Below, one piece after another: positions 16,738 through 24,991 of a stretch of DNA of 25,061 nucleotides. Origin of the DNA: an uncultured Eubacteriales bacterium (GTDB lineage: Bacteria > Bacillota > Clostridia > Oscillospirales > CAG-272). The notes beneath the pieces were generated by a model that was not told where the DNA came from, did no database searches, and was given only the letters and a program-made list of their open reading frames with translations. The first letter of the stretch is position 1. The number at the start of each line of letters is the position of its first letter. The stretch spans positions 1 to 25,061 of the forward strand of contig UQXK01000025.1 in assembly GCA_900544985.1 (NCBI GenBank), read 5' to 3'. Made by a program: the position numbers and the translations under genes.

Positions 16738-17835
16738 TCAAAAACTCTTTTCCAGAATATCCGCTATCAAAGAGCAGGCGTTGCCGTCTCCGTAAGGATT
16801 TTCGGCACGCGCCATTTTCTTATACGTCTCTTCATCGTCGAGCAGAAGCACCAGAGATTCCGATATGCCTTTCGCGCTGTTTCCGCAGAGCTTTACCGTC
16901 CCCGCGGACACCGCCTCTTCCCTTTCCGTTGTGTTTCGCATAACAAGAACGGGAATGCCGAGCGACGGAGCTTCCTCCTGTATTCCTCCGCTGTCGCTAA
17001 GAACAAGAAAAGAGCGTGCCATAAGATTATGAAACTCAAACACATCGAGCGGCGGAATAAGCATGACTTTATCGAATCCGTCAAAAACTTCATGAGCAAG
17101 CCCTGAAACCGACGGAGACGGATGAACGGGATAAACGGCGCAGACGTCGTCATATTTCGAAAGAGTCGATTTTATCGCCTCAAACATATTCTTCATAGTA
17201 TCGCCCGCGTTCTCTCTTCTGTGCGCCGTGAGAAGAACAATTCTTCTTCCGTTTGCAAAATCAAAAACAGGGTGAGAAAATTTTTCGTTCACGGTATATT
17301 TCAGGGCGTCAAGTCCCGTGTTTCCCGTTACAAAGATATTTTCTTTATTTTTCCCCTCCGCCATAAGGCGCTCGCCTGCAAGCTTTGACGGAGCAAAAAA
17401 GAGCGATGACACGGCGTCGACCGCCGTTCTGTTGAATTCCTCCGGGAACGGAGCGGATATATCGTATGTCCGAAGCCCCGCTTCCACATGTCCCACACGT
17501 ATTCCGAGATAGAATGCGGCAAGCGCCGACGCGAACGCCGTCGTCGTATCTCCGTGAACGAGAAGAAGATCGGGCTTTTCCTTTTCGAGTATGCCGCGCA
17601 TACCGAAAAGCACTTTCTCCGTTATATCGAAAAGAGACTGCCCCTTTTCCATAATATCGAGGTCATAATCGGCGCGGACATCGAAAAACGCCATAACGGA
17701 AGACAGCATTTCCCTGTGCTGTCCCGTCGTCAATACGATAACGTCAAACTTTTTTCTTTTTTTCAGTTCTTTTACAAGAGGACACATTTTTACAGCTTCG
17801 GGACGCGTGCCGAAAGCAAGCATTATTTTCGTCAA
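16738..17835 (-). CDS. wecB: UDP-N-acetylglucosamine 2-epimerase (non-hydrolysing)
   Basis: Converts UDP-GlcNAc to UDP-ManNAc in the cytosol, a precursor for teichoic acid linkage units or other surface glycans. The 365 residues show GTRPEAVK at 9-16, the GDT motif at 95-97, GHVEAGLRT at about 115-123, PEEFNR, TAHRREN and DSGGIQEEAPSLGIPVL, all typical. The usual TERPEA near the C-terminus reads TEREEA here. The start is a TTG at 17835 with GGAGG 9 bases upstream; an in-frame ATG four codons later is less well placed. It has its own promoter and no glycan-synthesis neighbours in the window. Confidence 0.95.
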   Translation of the reverse strand: MTKIMLAFGTRPEAVKMCPLVKELKKRKKFDVIVLTTGQHREMLSSVMAFFDVRADYDLDIMEKGQSLFDITEKVLFGMRGILEKEKPDLLLVHGDTTTAFASALAAFYLGIRVGHVEAGLRTYDISAPFPEEFNRTAVDAVSSLFFAPSKLAGERLMAEGKNKENIFVTGNTGLDALKYTVNEKFSHPVFDFANGRRIVLLTAHRRENAGDTMKNMFEAIKSTLSKYDDVCAVYPVHPSPSVSGLAHEVFDGFDKVMLIPPLDVFEFHNLMARSFLVLSDSGGIQEEAPSLGIPVLVMRNTTEREEAVSAGTVKLCGNSAKGISESLVLLLDDEETYKKMARAENPYGDGNACSLIADILEKSF

Positions 17836-17951
17836 AGTAAGTCCCTCCGTATCATCCGCGAAACGCGGTAATCTTCTGTAATTATTTTCGATAAAAGTAA
17901 ATTTTATTCAAATAAATAAAAATCGAAATGCTATCGGGAATTTGTAAGAAT

Positions 17952-17980
17952 ATTATAATATATCGCACCGCATAAATCAA
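17952..17980 (-). promoter_or_regulatory. wecB promoter
   Basis: TTGATT (17975-17980) and TATAAT (17952-17957) on the minus strand, 17-base spacer; leader about 110 nt with a small CCGCG/CGCGG hairpin near the ribosome binding site. Confidence 0.85.
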
Positions 17981-18103
17981 CAAAAAGAAATAAATCACCC
18001 TGCGGCATACAATATGCAAAAGAATAAAAAAGCCCGCACGGGTAATACTTATTTCAGATATTTTTATAAATCACAGCAAATCGCGCGTTCCCGCATAACC
18101 GCG

Positions 18104-18140
18104 TTTTGCCGATCGCAGCCGCCGCAAGACATCGGCAAAA
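18104..18140. repeat. inverted repeat between wecB and rnf promoters
   Basis: TTTTGCCGAT pairs with ATCGGCAAAA (10 bp, 17-base loop). It lies between two divergent promoters and lacks a U-run for either direction, so it may be an operator or structural site rather than a terminator. The rest of 17981-18228 shows nothing I can name. Confidence 0.5.
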
Positions 18141-18228
18141 AGATTGTCTAAATATATCCCCGCCGCGCCGTAAATCAGAGAAAATTCACGGTAAAGGTTA
18201 TAAGAACATATCATTTATTTTATAATCA

Positions 18229-18257
18229 TTGACACAAGTTGTGTAAAAATATATAAT
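18229..18257 (+). promoter_or_regulatory. consensus promoter of rnf operon
   Basis: TTGACA (18229-18234) and TATAAT (18252-18257), exactly 17 bases apart. Transcription would start near 18264 and leave a leader of about 60 nt before rnfC. Confidence 0.9.
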
Positions 18258-18325
18258 TATTATCGATGTAAATATATTCCAAAAATAAAAACTATATCGC
18301 ATTTTATGCGATCATGAGGTGAAAA

Positions 18326-19639
18326 ATGTCATTTTCAATAAGCGGTATTCATGTTCCGCATATGAAAAACACCGCAAACCACGTCCCGGAGCGCCCCGCT
18401 CCGCCGAAAAACGTAGTATTGCCTGTCGTAATGCATATAGGAAAACCGGCAGTGCCGAAAGTAAAAAAAGGCGACTATGTAAAAGTCGGCAAACTTATAG
18501 CCGAGCAGGACGGCGCCGTATCCTCCCCCGTATATGCAAGCGTATCTGGAACGGTAACAAAAACAGAAGATATACTTTTGTCTAACGGAACGTTCGCCCC
18601 CGCAATATATATAGAATCCGACGGACTTATGAGCGTTTACGAAAACATAGCTCCCCCCGCAATAAACGAAAGAGCGGATTTCATCAAAGCGATAAAGGAC
18701 AGTGGCGTCGTAGGACTCGGCGGCGCGGGATTTCCGACATATATAAAGCTCGACGTGAAAAGAGAGATAGAAGAGCTTATAATAAACGGCGCAGAGTGCG
18801 AACCTTATATAACGAGCGACACACGCACGATGATAGATAACGCCGAAGAGATAGTATCCGGTATTTCCCTTTGCGAAAAATTTCTCGGCGTAAAACGTAC
18901 GGTGATCGCGATAGAAGAAAACAAGAAAAAAGCGATAGAAAAAATGCGCGAAGCCGTAAAAGGCAAAGACAACGTTAGCATAAAAGTCTTAAAAAGCATG
19001 TATCCGCAGGGCGCGGAAAAAGTCATCGTATATAATACGACAAAAAAAGTTATCCCCGCGGGAAAACTTCCCATAGACGTCGGTGTCGTCGTATGCAACT
19101 GCACGACTATGGCGGTCATAGCGAAATATATAAAAACAGGTATGCCGCTCATAGAAAAATGCGTCACCGTCGACGGTTCCGCCGTCAAAGAGCCGAAAAA
19201 TCTCATCGTGCCGATAGGAACGCCGATAAAATATCTGCTCGGTTTATGCGGCGCCGACGAAGCGGAAATAAAGAAAGTTCTTTACGGCGGTCCAATGATG
19301 GGAATTACAGTGCCGAATCTCGACGCGCCGATTTTAAAAAATACAAACGCGATAATCGCGATGAACGAAAAGGAAGCGAAAAGACCCGAACCGACGCAGT
19401 GCATACACTGCGGGCTTTGCGCCGCACACTGCCCCGTTTCCATTTCTCCGTTTTCGATCGCGAGAGCATATAAAAAGGGAGACGCAGAAGAACTCAAACG
19501 TCTTCGCGTGGACATTTGCATGGAGTGCGGCTGCTGCTCCTACGTATGTCCCGCAAAAAGACCACTTGTCGAAACAAACAAACTTTCAAAAACAGTCCTT
19601 CGCGAATACAATATGAAAAACAAGGAGGAGAAAAAATGA
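18326..19639 (+). CDS. rnfC: Rnf complex subunit RnfC
   Basis: The peripheral cytoplasmic subunit of the Rnf complex (ferredoxin:NAD+ oxidoreductase) where NAD(H) and FMN bind. The 437 residues show an N-terminal sandwich-hybrid/biotinyl-like segment (about 30-100), the FMN/NADH-binding GLGGAGFPT at 130-138, a SLBB-like region, and two [4Fe-4S] sites: C359, C362, C365, C369 and C398, C401, C404, C408. Length is typical of clostridial RnfC. ATG start with GAGG 6 bases upstream. It is the first gene behind a consensus promoter, and its stop overlaps the rnfD start as ATGA. Confidence 0.96.
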   Translation: MSFSISGIHVPHMKNTANHVPERPAPPKNVVLPVVMHIGKPAVPKVKKGDYVKVGKLIAEQDGAVSSPVYASVSGTVTKTEDILLSNGTFAPAIYIESDGLMSVYENIAPPAINERADFIKAIKDSGVVGLGGAGFPTYIKLDVKREIEELIINGAECEPYITSDTRTMIDNAEEIVSGISLCEKFLGVKRTVIAIEENKKKAIEKMREAVKGKDNVSIKVLKSMYPQGAEKVIVYNTTKKVIPAGKLPIDVGVVVCNCTTMAVIAKYIKTGMPLIEKCVTVDGSAVKEPKNLIVPIGTPIKYLLGLCGADEAEIKKVLYGGPMMGITVPNLDAPILKNTNAIIAMNEKEAKRPEPTQCIHCGLCAAHCPVSISPFSIARAYKKGDAEELKRLRVDICMECGCCSYVCPAKRPLVETNKLSKTVLREYNMKNKEEKK

Positions 19640-20562
19640 ATAACGATCTTATTTTATCCGTTTCTCCTCATATAAGGAGCAATATAACAACAAGAAGGAT
19701 AATGCTCGACGTTGTAATATCGCTCTTGCCCGCGGCAATAGCGGGAACGATTATATTCGGCGTTCGCGCCCTTGCCGTCATAGCCGTATGCGTGGCGTCC
19801 GCCGTCATTTCGGAATATCTCTTCAACAAAGCGGCAAAAAAGCCGAATACGATAACCGATCTCAGCGCCGTCGTAACAGGGCTTCTTCTCTCTCTCAACC
19901 TCCCCGCAAACACGCCTTTATGGCAGGCGGCGGTAGGCGCCGCTTTTGCAATAATCTTTGTAAAATGTGTTTTCGGAGGAATAGGGCAGAATTTCGCCAA
20001 CCCCGCGATAACGGCGAGAATTTTCATGCTCATCGCATTCGGATCTATGAGCTCTGCGGCTTTTCCGAAGAACATCGACGCGGTTTCGGGCGCAACGCCG
20101 CTTGCGGTGCTCCAAAACGGCGGAGAAGTAAAAATAACGGACCTTCTTCTCGGAACACGCGGAGGATCGATAGGAGAAACGTGTACGGTAGCGCTTATTA
20201 TCGGCGGGCTGTACCTTCTTTTCAGAAGAGTCATATCGTGGCACACACCCGTGATATTCGTCGCAACAGTCTTTTTATTTACCTTTGCGGTAAAAGGCGA
20301 TGCCTTCACGGCGCTTGAATACACGCTTTCGGGCGGTCTTTTCATAGGCGCGATATTTATGGCGACGGACTATGCGACAACTCCCGTCACAAAATGGGGC
20401 AAAGTCATTTTCGGAATCGGCGCGGGTATACTTACCGTGCTTATAAGATTATGGGGCGTGTACCCTGAGGGCGTATCCTTCGCAATACTTCTTATGAATA
20501 TTCTCACACCGTATATAGACAAATGGACGGCAAAAAAGCCTTTCGGAGGTGAGATAAAGTGA
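19636..20562 (+). CDS. rnfD: Rnf complex subunit RnfD
   Basis: An integral membrane subunit of 308 residues carrying covalently bound FMN. The attachment motif SGAT is at 151-154 (DAVSGATPLAVLQ), with T154 the likely flavinylated residue. About nine to ten hydrophobic helices are visible, along with the NqrB/RnfD features TDLSAVVTGLLLSLNLP and IGQNFANPAI. The ATG overlaps the rnfC stop and has AAGGAGG 7 bases upstream. The frame extends further upstream inside rnfC, but that is an overlap artefact. Flavinylation would need an ApbE transferase encoded elsewhere. Confidence 0.95.
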   Translation: MNNDLILSVSPHIRSNITTRRIMLDVVISLLPAAIAGTIIFGVRALAVIAVCVASAVISEYLFNKAAKKPNTITDLSAVVTGLLLSLNLPANTPLWQAAVGAAFAIIFVKCVFGGIGQNFANPAITARIFMLIAFGSMSSAAFPKNIDAVSGATPLAVLQNGGEVKITDLLLGTRGGSIGETCTVALIIGGLYLLFRRVISWHTPVIFVATVFLFTFAVKGDAFTALEYTLSGGLFIGAIFMATDYATTPVTKWGKVIFGIGAGILTVLIRLWGVYPEGVSFAILLMNILTPYIDKWTAKKPFGGEIK

Positions 20563-21737
20563 AAAAATCCATTGTAAGCGTTATCTCTCTCACTGCAATA
20601 TGCCTTGTGGTGTCCGTGCTTCTCGCGACGGCAAACGCATTTACCGCTCCGATAATAGAAGAGGCGGAGAAAAAAGCGGCGAACGAAGCGCTCCTTGTCG
20701 TAATGCCTGACGGAGAAGGCTTTGAGGAAATCGATATTTCCTCATATACACTTCCCGGAACCGTTACAGAGGTTTACAAAGAAAAAAGCGGCGGATACGT
20801 ATTTAAAATGACAACATCGGGATATTCATCGGGACTTATAATAATGTGCGGCGTCGGAAAAGACGGAAAAATCACAGGAGCTGTGTGTCTTGCAAGCTCC
20901 GAAACGCTCGGAGCGGAAAAAGAATACGGAAAACTTTTCGACGGAGCGGATATAGAAAAAGCAGATTTAATAGACACCGTGTCGGGAGCAACAAAAACCA
21001 CTTCCGCATACAAAAGTGCGATAAAAGACGCGCTCAACTCTTTCGTCATATTAAACGGAGGAGATGTCGATATAAGAACGGAAGAAGAGATATTAAAGGA
21101 CAATCTCAATATCGCCCTGCCGTCCGCCGACGGAAAATTTGAAAAATGGTTTATAACGGAAGAGCTTTCCGGAATAGACAGAGTATATAAAGCCGAAAAC
21201 GGCGAAGGTATCGTATTCGTTTCGAGAGAGGATTTCATAGGCTTTGATAAAAACGGAAATGTTCTCTTTGACAAAGATTCGGATATAAAAGAAAGAATCC
21301 CCGAATATGCGGAAAAAGTAAAAAATTCATCTGTGAAAGAAATAGATCTTTCCGCTTACAGCGGCATTTCCGACAAAGTTATAAAAGCGTATATAACTAA
21401 CAGCGGCAACTTTGTTTTCGACCTGCGCGCCGCAGGATACGGAATAAACGGAAATGAAGAATACGGCATTTCACACGAATATATCTATATCAAAGTAAGC
21501 GCCACAAAAGACGGAAAGATAATTTCCTGCGTTACGATTTCACAGCACGAAACGGAAGGTATAGGCTCTGAATGTGAAAATCCTTCATACTACGAAAAAT
21601 ATAACGGCAAAACCGAATCGGATTACGACAAAGTAGACGCGATAAGCGGCGCGACGTATACGAGCAACGGCTACAAAAACGCGATATCGAAAGTATTCGA
21701 GACGATAAATATTCTGAAAGGAGCAGAACAAAGATGA
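20559..21737 (+). CDS. rnfG: Rnf complex subunit RnfG, double FMN-binding
   Basis: RnfG carries a covalently attached FMN on the outer face of the membrane. This one has 392 residues, about twice the usual length of roughly 200. After one N-terminal transmembrane helix (about 4-26) come two FMN_bind-like domains. Domain 1 (about 70-165) has SGAT at 142-145 (VSGATKTTSAY). Domain 2 (about 275-385) has SGAT at 363-366 (ISGATYTSNGY) and the family's HETEGIG context. T145 and T366 are the predicted flavin sites. A linker of about 110 residues (EEEILKDNLNIALP...) resembles the start of a second RnfG unit. GTG start in GTGA overlap with rnfD, with GGAGGTGAG upstream. Confidence 0.93.
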   Translation: MKKSIVSVISLTAICLVVSVLLATANAFTAPIIEEAEKKAANEALLVVMPDGEGFEEIDISSYTLPGTVTEVYKEKSGGYVFKMTTSGYSSGLIIMCGVGKDGKITGAVCLASSETLGAEKEYGKLFDGADIEKADLIDTVSGATKTTSAYKSAIKDALNSFVILNGGDVDIRTEEEILKDNLNIALPSADGKFEKWFITEELSGIDRVYKAENGEGIVFVSREDFIGFDKNGNVLFDKDSDIKERIPEYAEKVKNSSVKEIDLSAYSGISDKVIKAYITNSGNFVFDLRAAGYGINGNEEYGISHEYIYIKVSATKDGKIISCVTISQHETEGIGSECENPSYYEKYNGKTESDYDKVDAISGATYTSNGYKNAISKVFETINILKGAEQR

Positions 21738-22477
21738 AAAAAGAAAATGCTTTATCCGTATTTTTAAAAGGTCTGCTCCGCGAAAATCCCGTTTTCGTTC
21801 TTGTTCTCGGAACGTGTCCGACGCTTGCAACGACGACAAGCGTGATAAGCGCGCTCAGCATGGGACTTGCGGCGACCGCGGTCCTGATATGCTCTAACAC
21901 CGTGATTTCGCTTCTTCGTAAGCTCATTCCCGATAAGGTGAGAATCCCGTGTTATATAGTCATAATAGCGGGATTTGTAACGCTCGTTCAGATGCTCATG
22001 CACGCATTTTTACCGGAGCTTTACGAGCTTCTCGGAATCTACCTTGCACTTATAACGGTAAACTGCATAATTCTCGGGCGCGCAGAGATGTTCGCAAGCA
22101 AAAATCCCGTTCCGCTTTCCGCTCTTGACGGCGCGGGAATGGGGCTTGGATTTACACTCGCGCTCGTCTTAATGGCAACGGTAAGAGAAATATTCGGCAG
22201 CGGCTCCTTTGCAGGAATGGCAATTCCCTTTTTAAAAGATCACACGGTGGATTTCCTTGTAAAAGCCCCCGGCGGATTTCTCGTATTCGGCGTGCTCATC
22301 GCCGTCGTCAACACGATAACAAAAGGAAAAGGCGTAAAGAAAACGGATTTCGGATGCGAAGCGTGTCCCTCTGCTTCCTTCTGCCATTCGCAAAGAGAAA
22401 ATTCTTCCGATGAAAACAATACGACAAACGTTATAACCGAAGAGAAAGGCGGAGAAAAAGCAAATGGAAACATTTAA
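21734..22477 (+). CDS. rnfE: Rnf complex subunit RnfE
   Basis: A six-helix membrane subunit of 247 residues, homologous to NqrD. It pairs with RnfA around an iron or [2Fe-2S] centre in the membrane. The half-site cysteines are C28 (LGTCPTLA) and C111 (VNCIILGRAE). The core ends near residue 198. A polar tail then follows with three cysteines, C208, C211 and C217 (CEACPSASFC), and an acidic end, longer than in proteobacterial RnfE. The ATG overlaps the rnfG stop by 4 bases, with GGAG about 10 bases upstream. Its 3' end overlaps rnfA by 14 bases. Confidence 0.95.
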   Translation: MKKENALSVFLKGLLRENPVFVLVLGTCPTLATTTSVISALSMGLAATAVLICSNTVISLLRKLIPDKVRIPCYIVIIAGFVTLVQMLMHAFLPELYELLGIYLALITVNCIILGRAEMFASKNPVPLSALDGAGMGLGFTLALVLMATVREIFGSGSFAGMAIPFLKDHTVDFLVKAPGGFLVFGVLIAVVNTITKGKGVKKTDFGCEACPSASFCHSQRENSSDENNTTNVITEEKGGEKANGNI

Positions 22478-23063
22478 AAGTCTTATAATAATCCTCATGA
22501 CCTCCGTGCTCGTAAACAACTATGTATTGAGCCGCTTTCTCGGTATATGCCCGTTCCTCGGCGTTTCGAAAAAGATAGACCAGGCTACGGGCATGGGAGT
22601 ATCGGTCATATTCGTTATGCTTCTCGCAACGGCTGTGACGTGGCCCATACAGCATTTTCTGCTCGACCGTTTCGGGCTTTCATATATGCAGACGATAGTT
22701 TTTATACTTGTAATAGCGGCGCTCGTTCAGTTTATAGAGATAGTGCTGAAAAAATACATCCCCGCCCTTCACAAGAGTCTGGGCGTTTACCTTCCGCTCA
22801 TCACTACGAACTGTGCCGTACTCGGTGTGACGATAAACAACATCACGGACAAATACAGCTTTCTCGAATCCATGGTAAGCTCGCTCGGATGCGGACTCGG
22901 TTTTCTCCTCGCGATGGTTCTGTTCTCCGGAGTGCGTTCGAGAATAGAAGGCTCCGATTCTCCCGCGGCGTTCCGCGGACTTCCCGCAACGCTTATCGCG
23001 GCATCGATAGTCTCTCTCGCATTTTTCGGTTTTTCCGGAATAGTAGACAACCTGTTCAAATAA
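22464..23063 (+). CDS. rnfA: Rnf complex subunit RnfA
   Basis: A 199-residue, six-helix membrane subunit homologous to NqrE and paired with RnfE in an inverted arrangement. The conserved cysteines C29 (LGICPFLG) and C117 (TTNCAVLG) provide its half of the membrane iron site. VLVNNYVLSRFLGICPFLGV is a hallmark of RnfA. Length is standard. The ATG lies inside the end of rnfE, with GGAG 9 bases upstream. Confidence 0.96.
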   Translation: METFKSLIIILMTSVLVNNYVLSRFLGICPFLGVSKKIDQATGMGVSVIFVMLLATAVTWPIQHFLLDRFGLSYMQTIVFILVIAALVQFIEIVLKKYIPALHKSLGVYLPLITTNCAVLGVTINNITDKYSFLESMVSSLGCGLGFLLAMVLFSGVRSRIEGSDSPAAFRGLPATLIAASIVSLAFFGFSGIVDNLFK

Positions 23064-23079
23064 TGTGGAGGACATTTTT

Positions 23080-23898
23080 ATGATAAAAGATATCTTAATA
23101 GCCGTAGCGGTCGTCGTATCGATCGGTATCATATGCGGAATAATTCTTGCGCTGGCATCGCATTTCATGGCTGTCAAAAAAGACGAAAAGGCGGAAAAGC
23201 TCCGCGCCGTTCTCCCCGGCGTCAACTGCGGAGCCTGCGGATACACGGGCTGTGACGGATACGCCGCGGCGCTCGCAAAAGGAGAGGCAAAACCGAATCT
23301 TTGCGTTCCGGGTGCCGACAAAGTATCGGCGGAAATTTCAAATATCCTCGGCATATCATTTGAAGATGTCGAAGAAATGACGGCGTTCGTACACTGCAAC
23401 GGAAACAATTCCGATTCACTCAAAAAATCCGAATACGAAGGAATCAAAAGCTGCAAGGCGGCGTCATTGGTCTACGGAGGTCCGCGGGCGTGCGTATACA
23501 GCTGTCTTGGATTCGGAGACTGCGCCGCAGTCTGTCCGAGCAACGCGATATGCGTAAAGGACGGCGTCGCAAGGGTCGACCCCAGGCGATGCATAGGTTG
23601 CGGACTTTGCGTAAAAACATGTCCGAAAAAAATAATTTCGCTTATTCCCGTAACGGCAAAGACCGCCGTTATATGTTCCAACAAAGAAAAAGGCGTATTT
23701 GTCCGCAAAGAATGCCAAAACGGTTGTATCGCCTGCAAAAAATGCGAGATGAACTGTCCCGACGGCGCTATAAAAGTCATAGACAATCTCGCAGTGATAG
23801 ACTACAAAAAATGCACGCGCTGCGGCATATGCGCCGACGTTTGCCCCGTAAAATGCATAAAGAAAACAGACTTTTCAGCAAGTCCCCTTACAGAATAA
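23080..23898 (+). CDS. rnfB: Rnf complex subunit RnfB
   Basis: The electron-input subunit that accepts electrons from reduced ferredoxin. The 272 residues have an N-terminal transmembrane helix (about 4-28) and a Cys4 [4Fe-4S] domain with C50, C53, C58 and C75. Four further cysteine groups follow: C138/C142/C148/C152, C171/C174/C177/C181, C212/C216/C219/C222/C226 and C245/C248/C251/C255. The second and fourth of these are classic CxxCxxCxxxCP motifs. This large ferredoxin-like part is typical of clostridial RnfB. The start is the ATG at 23080, with GGAGG 8 bases upstream; an in-frame GTG at 23065 has no ribosome binding site. Last gene of the rnf set, 16 bases after rnfA. Confidence 0.95.
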   Translation: MIKDILIAVAVVVSIGIICGIILALASHFMAVKKDEKAEKLRAVLPGVNCGACGYTGCDGYAAALAKGEAKPNLCVPGADKVSAEISNILGISFEDVEEMTAFVHCNGNNSDSLKKSEYEGIKSCKAASLVYGGPRACVYSCLGFGDCAAVCPSNAICVKDGVARVDPRRCIGCGLCVKTCPKKIISLIPVTAKTAVICSNKEKGVFVRKECQNGCIACKKCEMNCPDGAIKVIDNLAVIDYKKCTRCGICADVCPVKCIKKTDFSASPLTE

Positions 23899-23963
23899 CA
23901 CAAAAGTATAATTTTCAAAAAACCGCATAAGCACTTCATTTGCAAATCCATAACAAAAGGACG

Positions 23964-24356
23964 GTGAGAAATATAAAAAGCTCCAAAGTAAGAAACGATA
24001 TATTTCTCGCCGTCTTTATCGTTGTAATATCGCTATTCGCTCTCCTTATTTTCAAAACAACGCGCAAGGACGGCGCATACGCCGTGGTTATCAAAGACGG
24101 CGTCGAAACTTCGCGTTATCCTCTTTCCGAGAACAGAGAGATAAAAATAACTTACGGAGAAGATGAAGAAAAATTCAATCTACTTATTATAGAAAACGGA
24201 GCGGCATATATAGAAAGCGCTTCGTGTCCGGACGGAATATGCGTTTCACACAAACCGATAAAACTGAATGGAGAAACGATAATATGCCTTCCGAACAAAC
24301 TTGTCATAAAAATAGAATCGGAAAAAGGCGAGGCAAGCCTCGATTCGGTGGGGTGA
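23964..24356 (+). CDS. NusG domain II-containing (DUF1312-like) protein
   Basis: About 130 residues: a basic N-terminus, one transmembrane anchor (RNDIFLAVFIVVISLFALLIF) and an exported small beta domain with ASCPDGICVSHKPI and GETIICLPNKLVIKI, the typical core of NusG_II (PF07009) proteins. The two cysteines of SCPDGIC are a family feature. The family's function is not established. The start is uncertain. GTG at 23964 gives the normal length but AAAGGA is only 2-3 bases upstream, and TTG at 23940 lacks a ribosome binding site. No terminator lies in the 65 bases after rnfB, so it is probably in the rnf operon, and it is 1 base from the next gene. Confidence 0.85.
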   Translation: MRNIKSSKVRNDIFLAVFIVVISLFALLIFKTTRKDGAYAVVIKDGVETSRYPLSENREIKITYGEDEEKFNLLIIENGAAYIESASCPDGICVSHKPIKLNGETIICLPNKLVIKIESEKGEASLDSVG

Positions 24357-24357
24357 C

Positions 24358-24858
24358 ATGAAAGCAAACACAAAAAAACTCGCTTTTCTCGGAATGTGTA
24401 CGTGCATATCCCTCATGCTTTCGTATATCGAAAGCGTGATTCCGCCGATATATCCCGCCGTACCGGGAATAAAAATAGGTCTTCCGAACATCATGTGCGT
24501 TTTTGCGCTTTACAGATACGGCGCAAAAGAAGCAGTGGCAATAAGCTCGCTTCGAATATTACTTTCGGCACTTCTCTTCGGGAATCCGTGGTCTCTTGCT
24601 TACAGCGCCGCAGGAGCATTTTTGAGCCTTGTTATAATGATGATTCTGAAAAAAACAGGCATTTTTTCCGCTACGGGAGTGAGCATTGCGGGCGGCGTAT
24701 CCCACAACGCAGGGCAAATAATTCTCGCCGCCATAGTTCTGTCTACAAAAGAGATAGGATATTACATGATAATTCTCACAATAAGCGGCACACTCGCGGG
24801 AATCGCCGTGGGACTTATTTCTTCGCTGATGTTAAAATATATAAAAATCGCCCCATGA
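24358..24858 (+). CDS. Gx transporter / Hpre_diP_synt_I family membrane protein
   Basis: A 166-residue protein with about five hydrophobic helices, starting MKANTKKLAFLGMCTCISLMLSYIES-like and containing PAVPGIKIGLPNIMCVFALYRYG, GNPWSLAYSAAGAFLSL and SIAGGVSHNAGQI. These are hallmarks of the family annotated as heptaprenyl diphosphate synthase component I or Gx transporter (PF07456), which resembles ECF-type S components. Substrate and role are not established. ATG start 1 base after the NusG_II stop, probably translationally coupled. A hairpin directly after the stop probably ends the operon. Confidence 0.88.
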   Translation: MKANTKKLAFLGMCTCISLMLSYIESVIPPIYPAVPGIKIGLPNIMCVFALYRYGAKEAVAISSLRILLSALLFGNPWSLAYSAAGAFLSLVIMMILKKTGIFSATGVSIAGGVSHNAGQIILAAIVLSTKEIGYYMIILTISGTLAGIAVGLISSLMLKYIKIAP

Positions 24859-24885
24859 CCCACTTTTCTTTGAAAGAAAAGTGGG
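24859..24885 (+). terminator. hairpin after the rnf operon
   Basis: CCCACTTTTCTTT pairs with AAAGAAAAGTGGG, a 12-bp effective stem that starts at the first base after the last stop codon. The following bases are CAAAATAAC, not a U-run, so termination efficiency is uncertain. A related hairpin sits beside repeat copy 1 at 9-35. Confidence 0.55.
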
Positions 24886-24891
24886 CAAAAT

Positions 24892-24991
24892 AACTTACCT
24901 TTCCCCCTCAGAAAGGTAAGCCAAAGAACTTTCGCACAAAATACACCAATTTACTTTGACAAAGCTTTTGAAGTTCCAAGAAACTTTTCCC
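24892..24991 (-). repeat. dispersed palindromic repeat, copy 2 (inverted)
   Basis: The reverse complement matches copy 1 at 40-134, with exact blocks of 29 and 19 bases. It contains the CTTACCTTTC/GAAAGGTAAG inverted repeat (24894-24920) and borders an AAGAAACTTTT/AAAAGTTTCTT hairpin ending near 25003. A GTCGGGG/CCCCGAC hairpin (25006-25033) follows. No gene is seen from 24859 to the window end. Confidence 0.85.
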
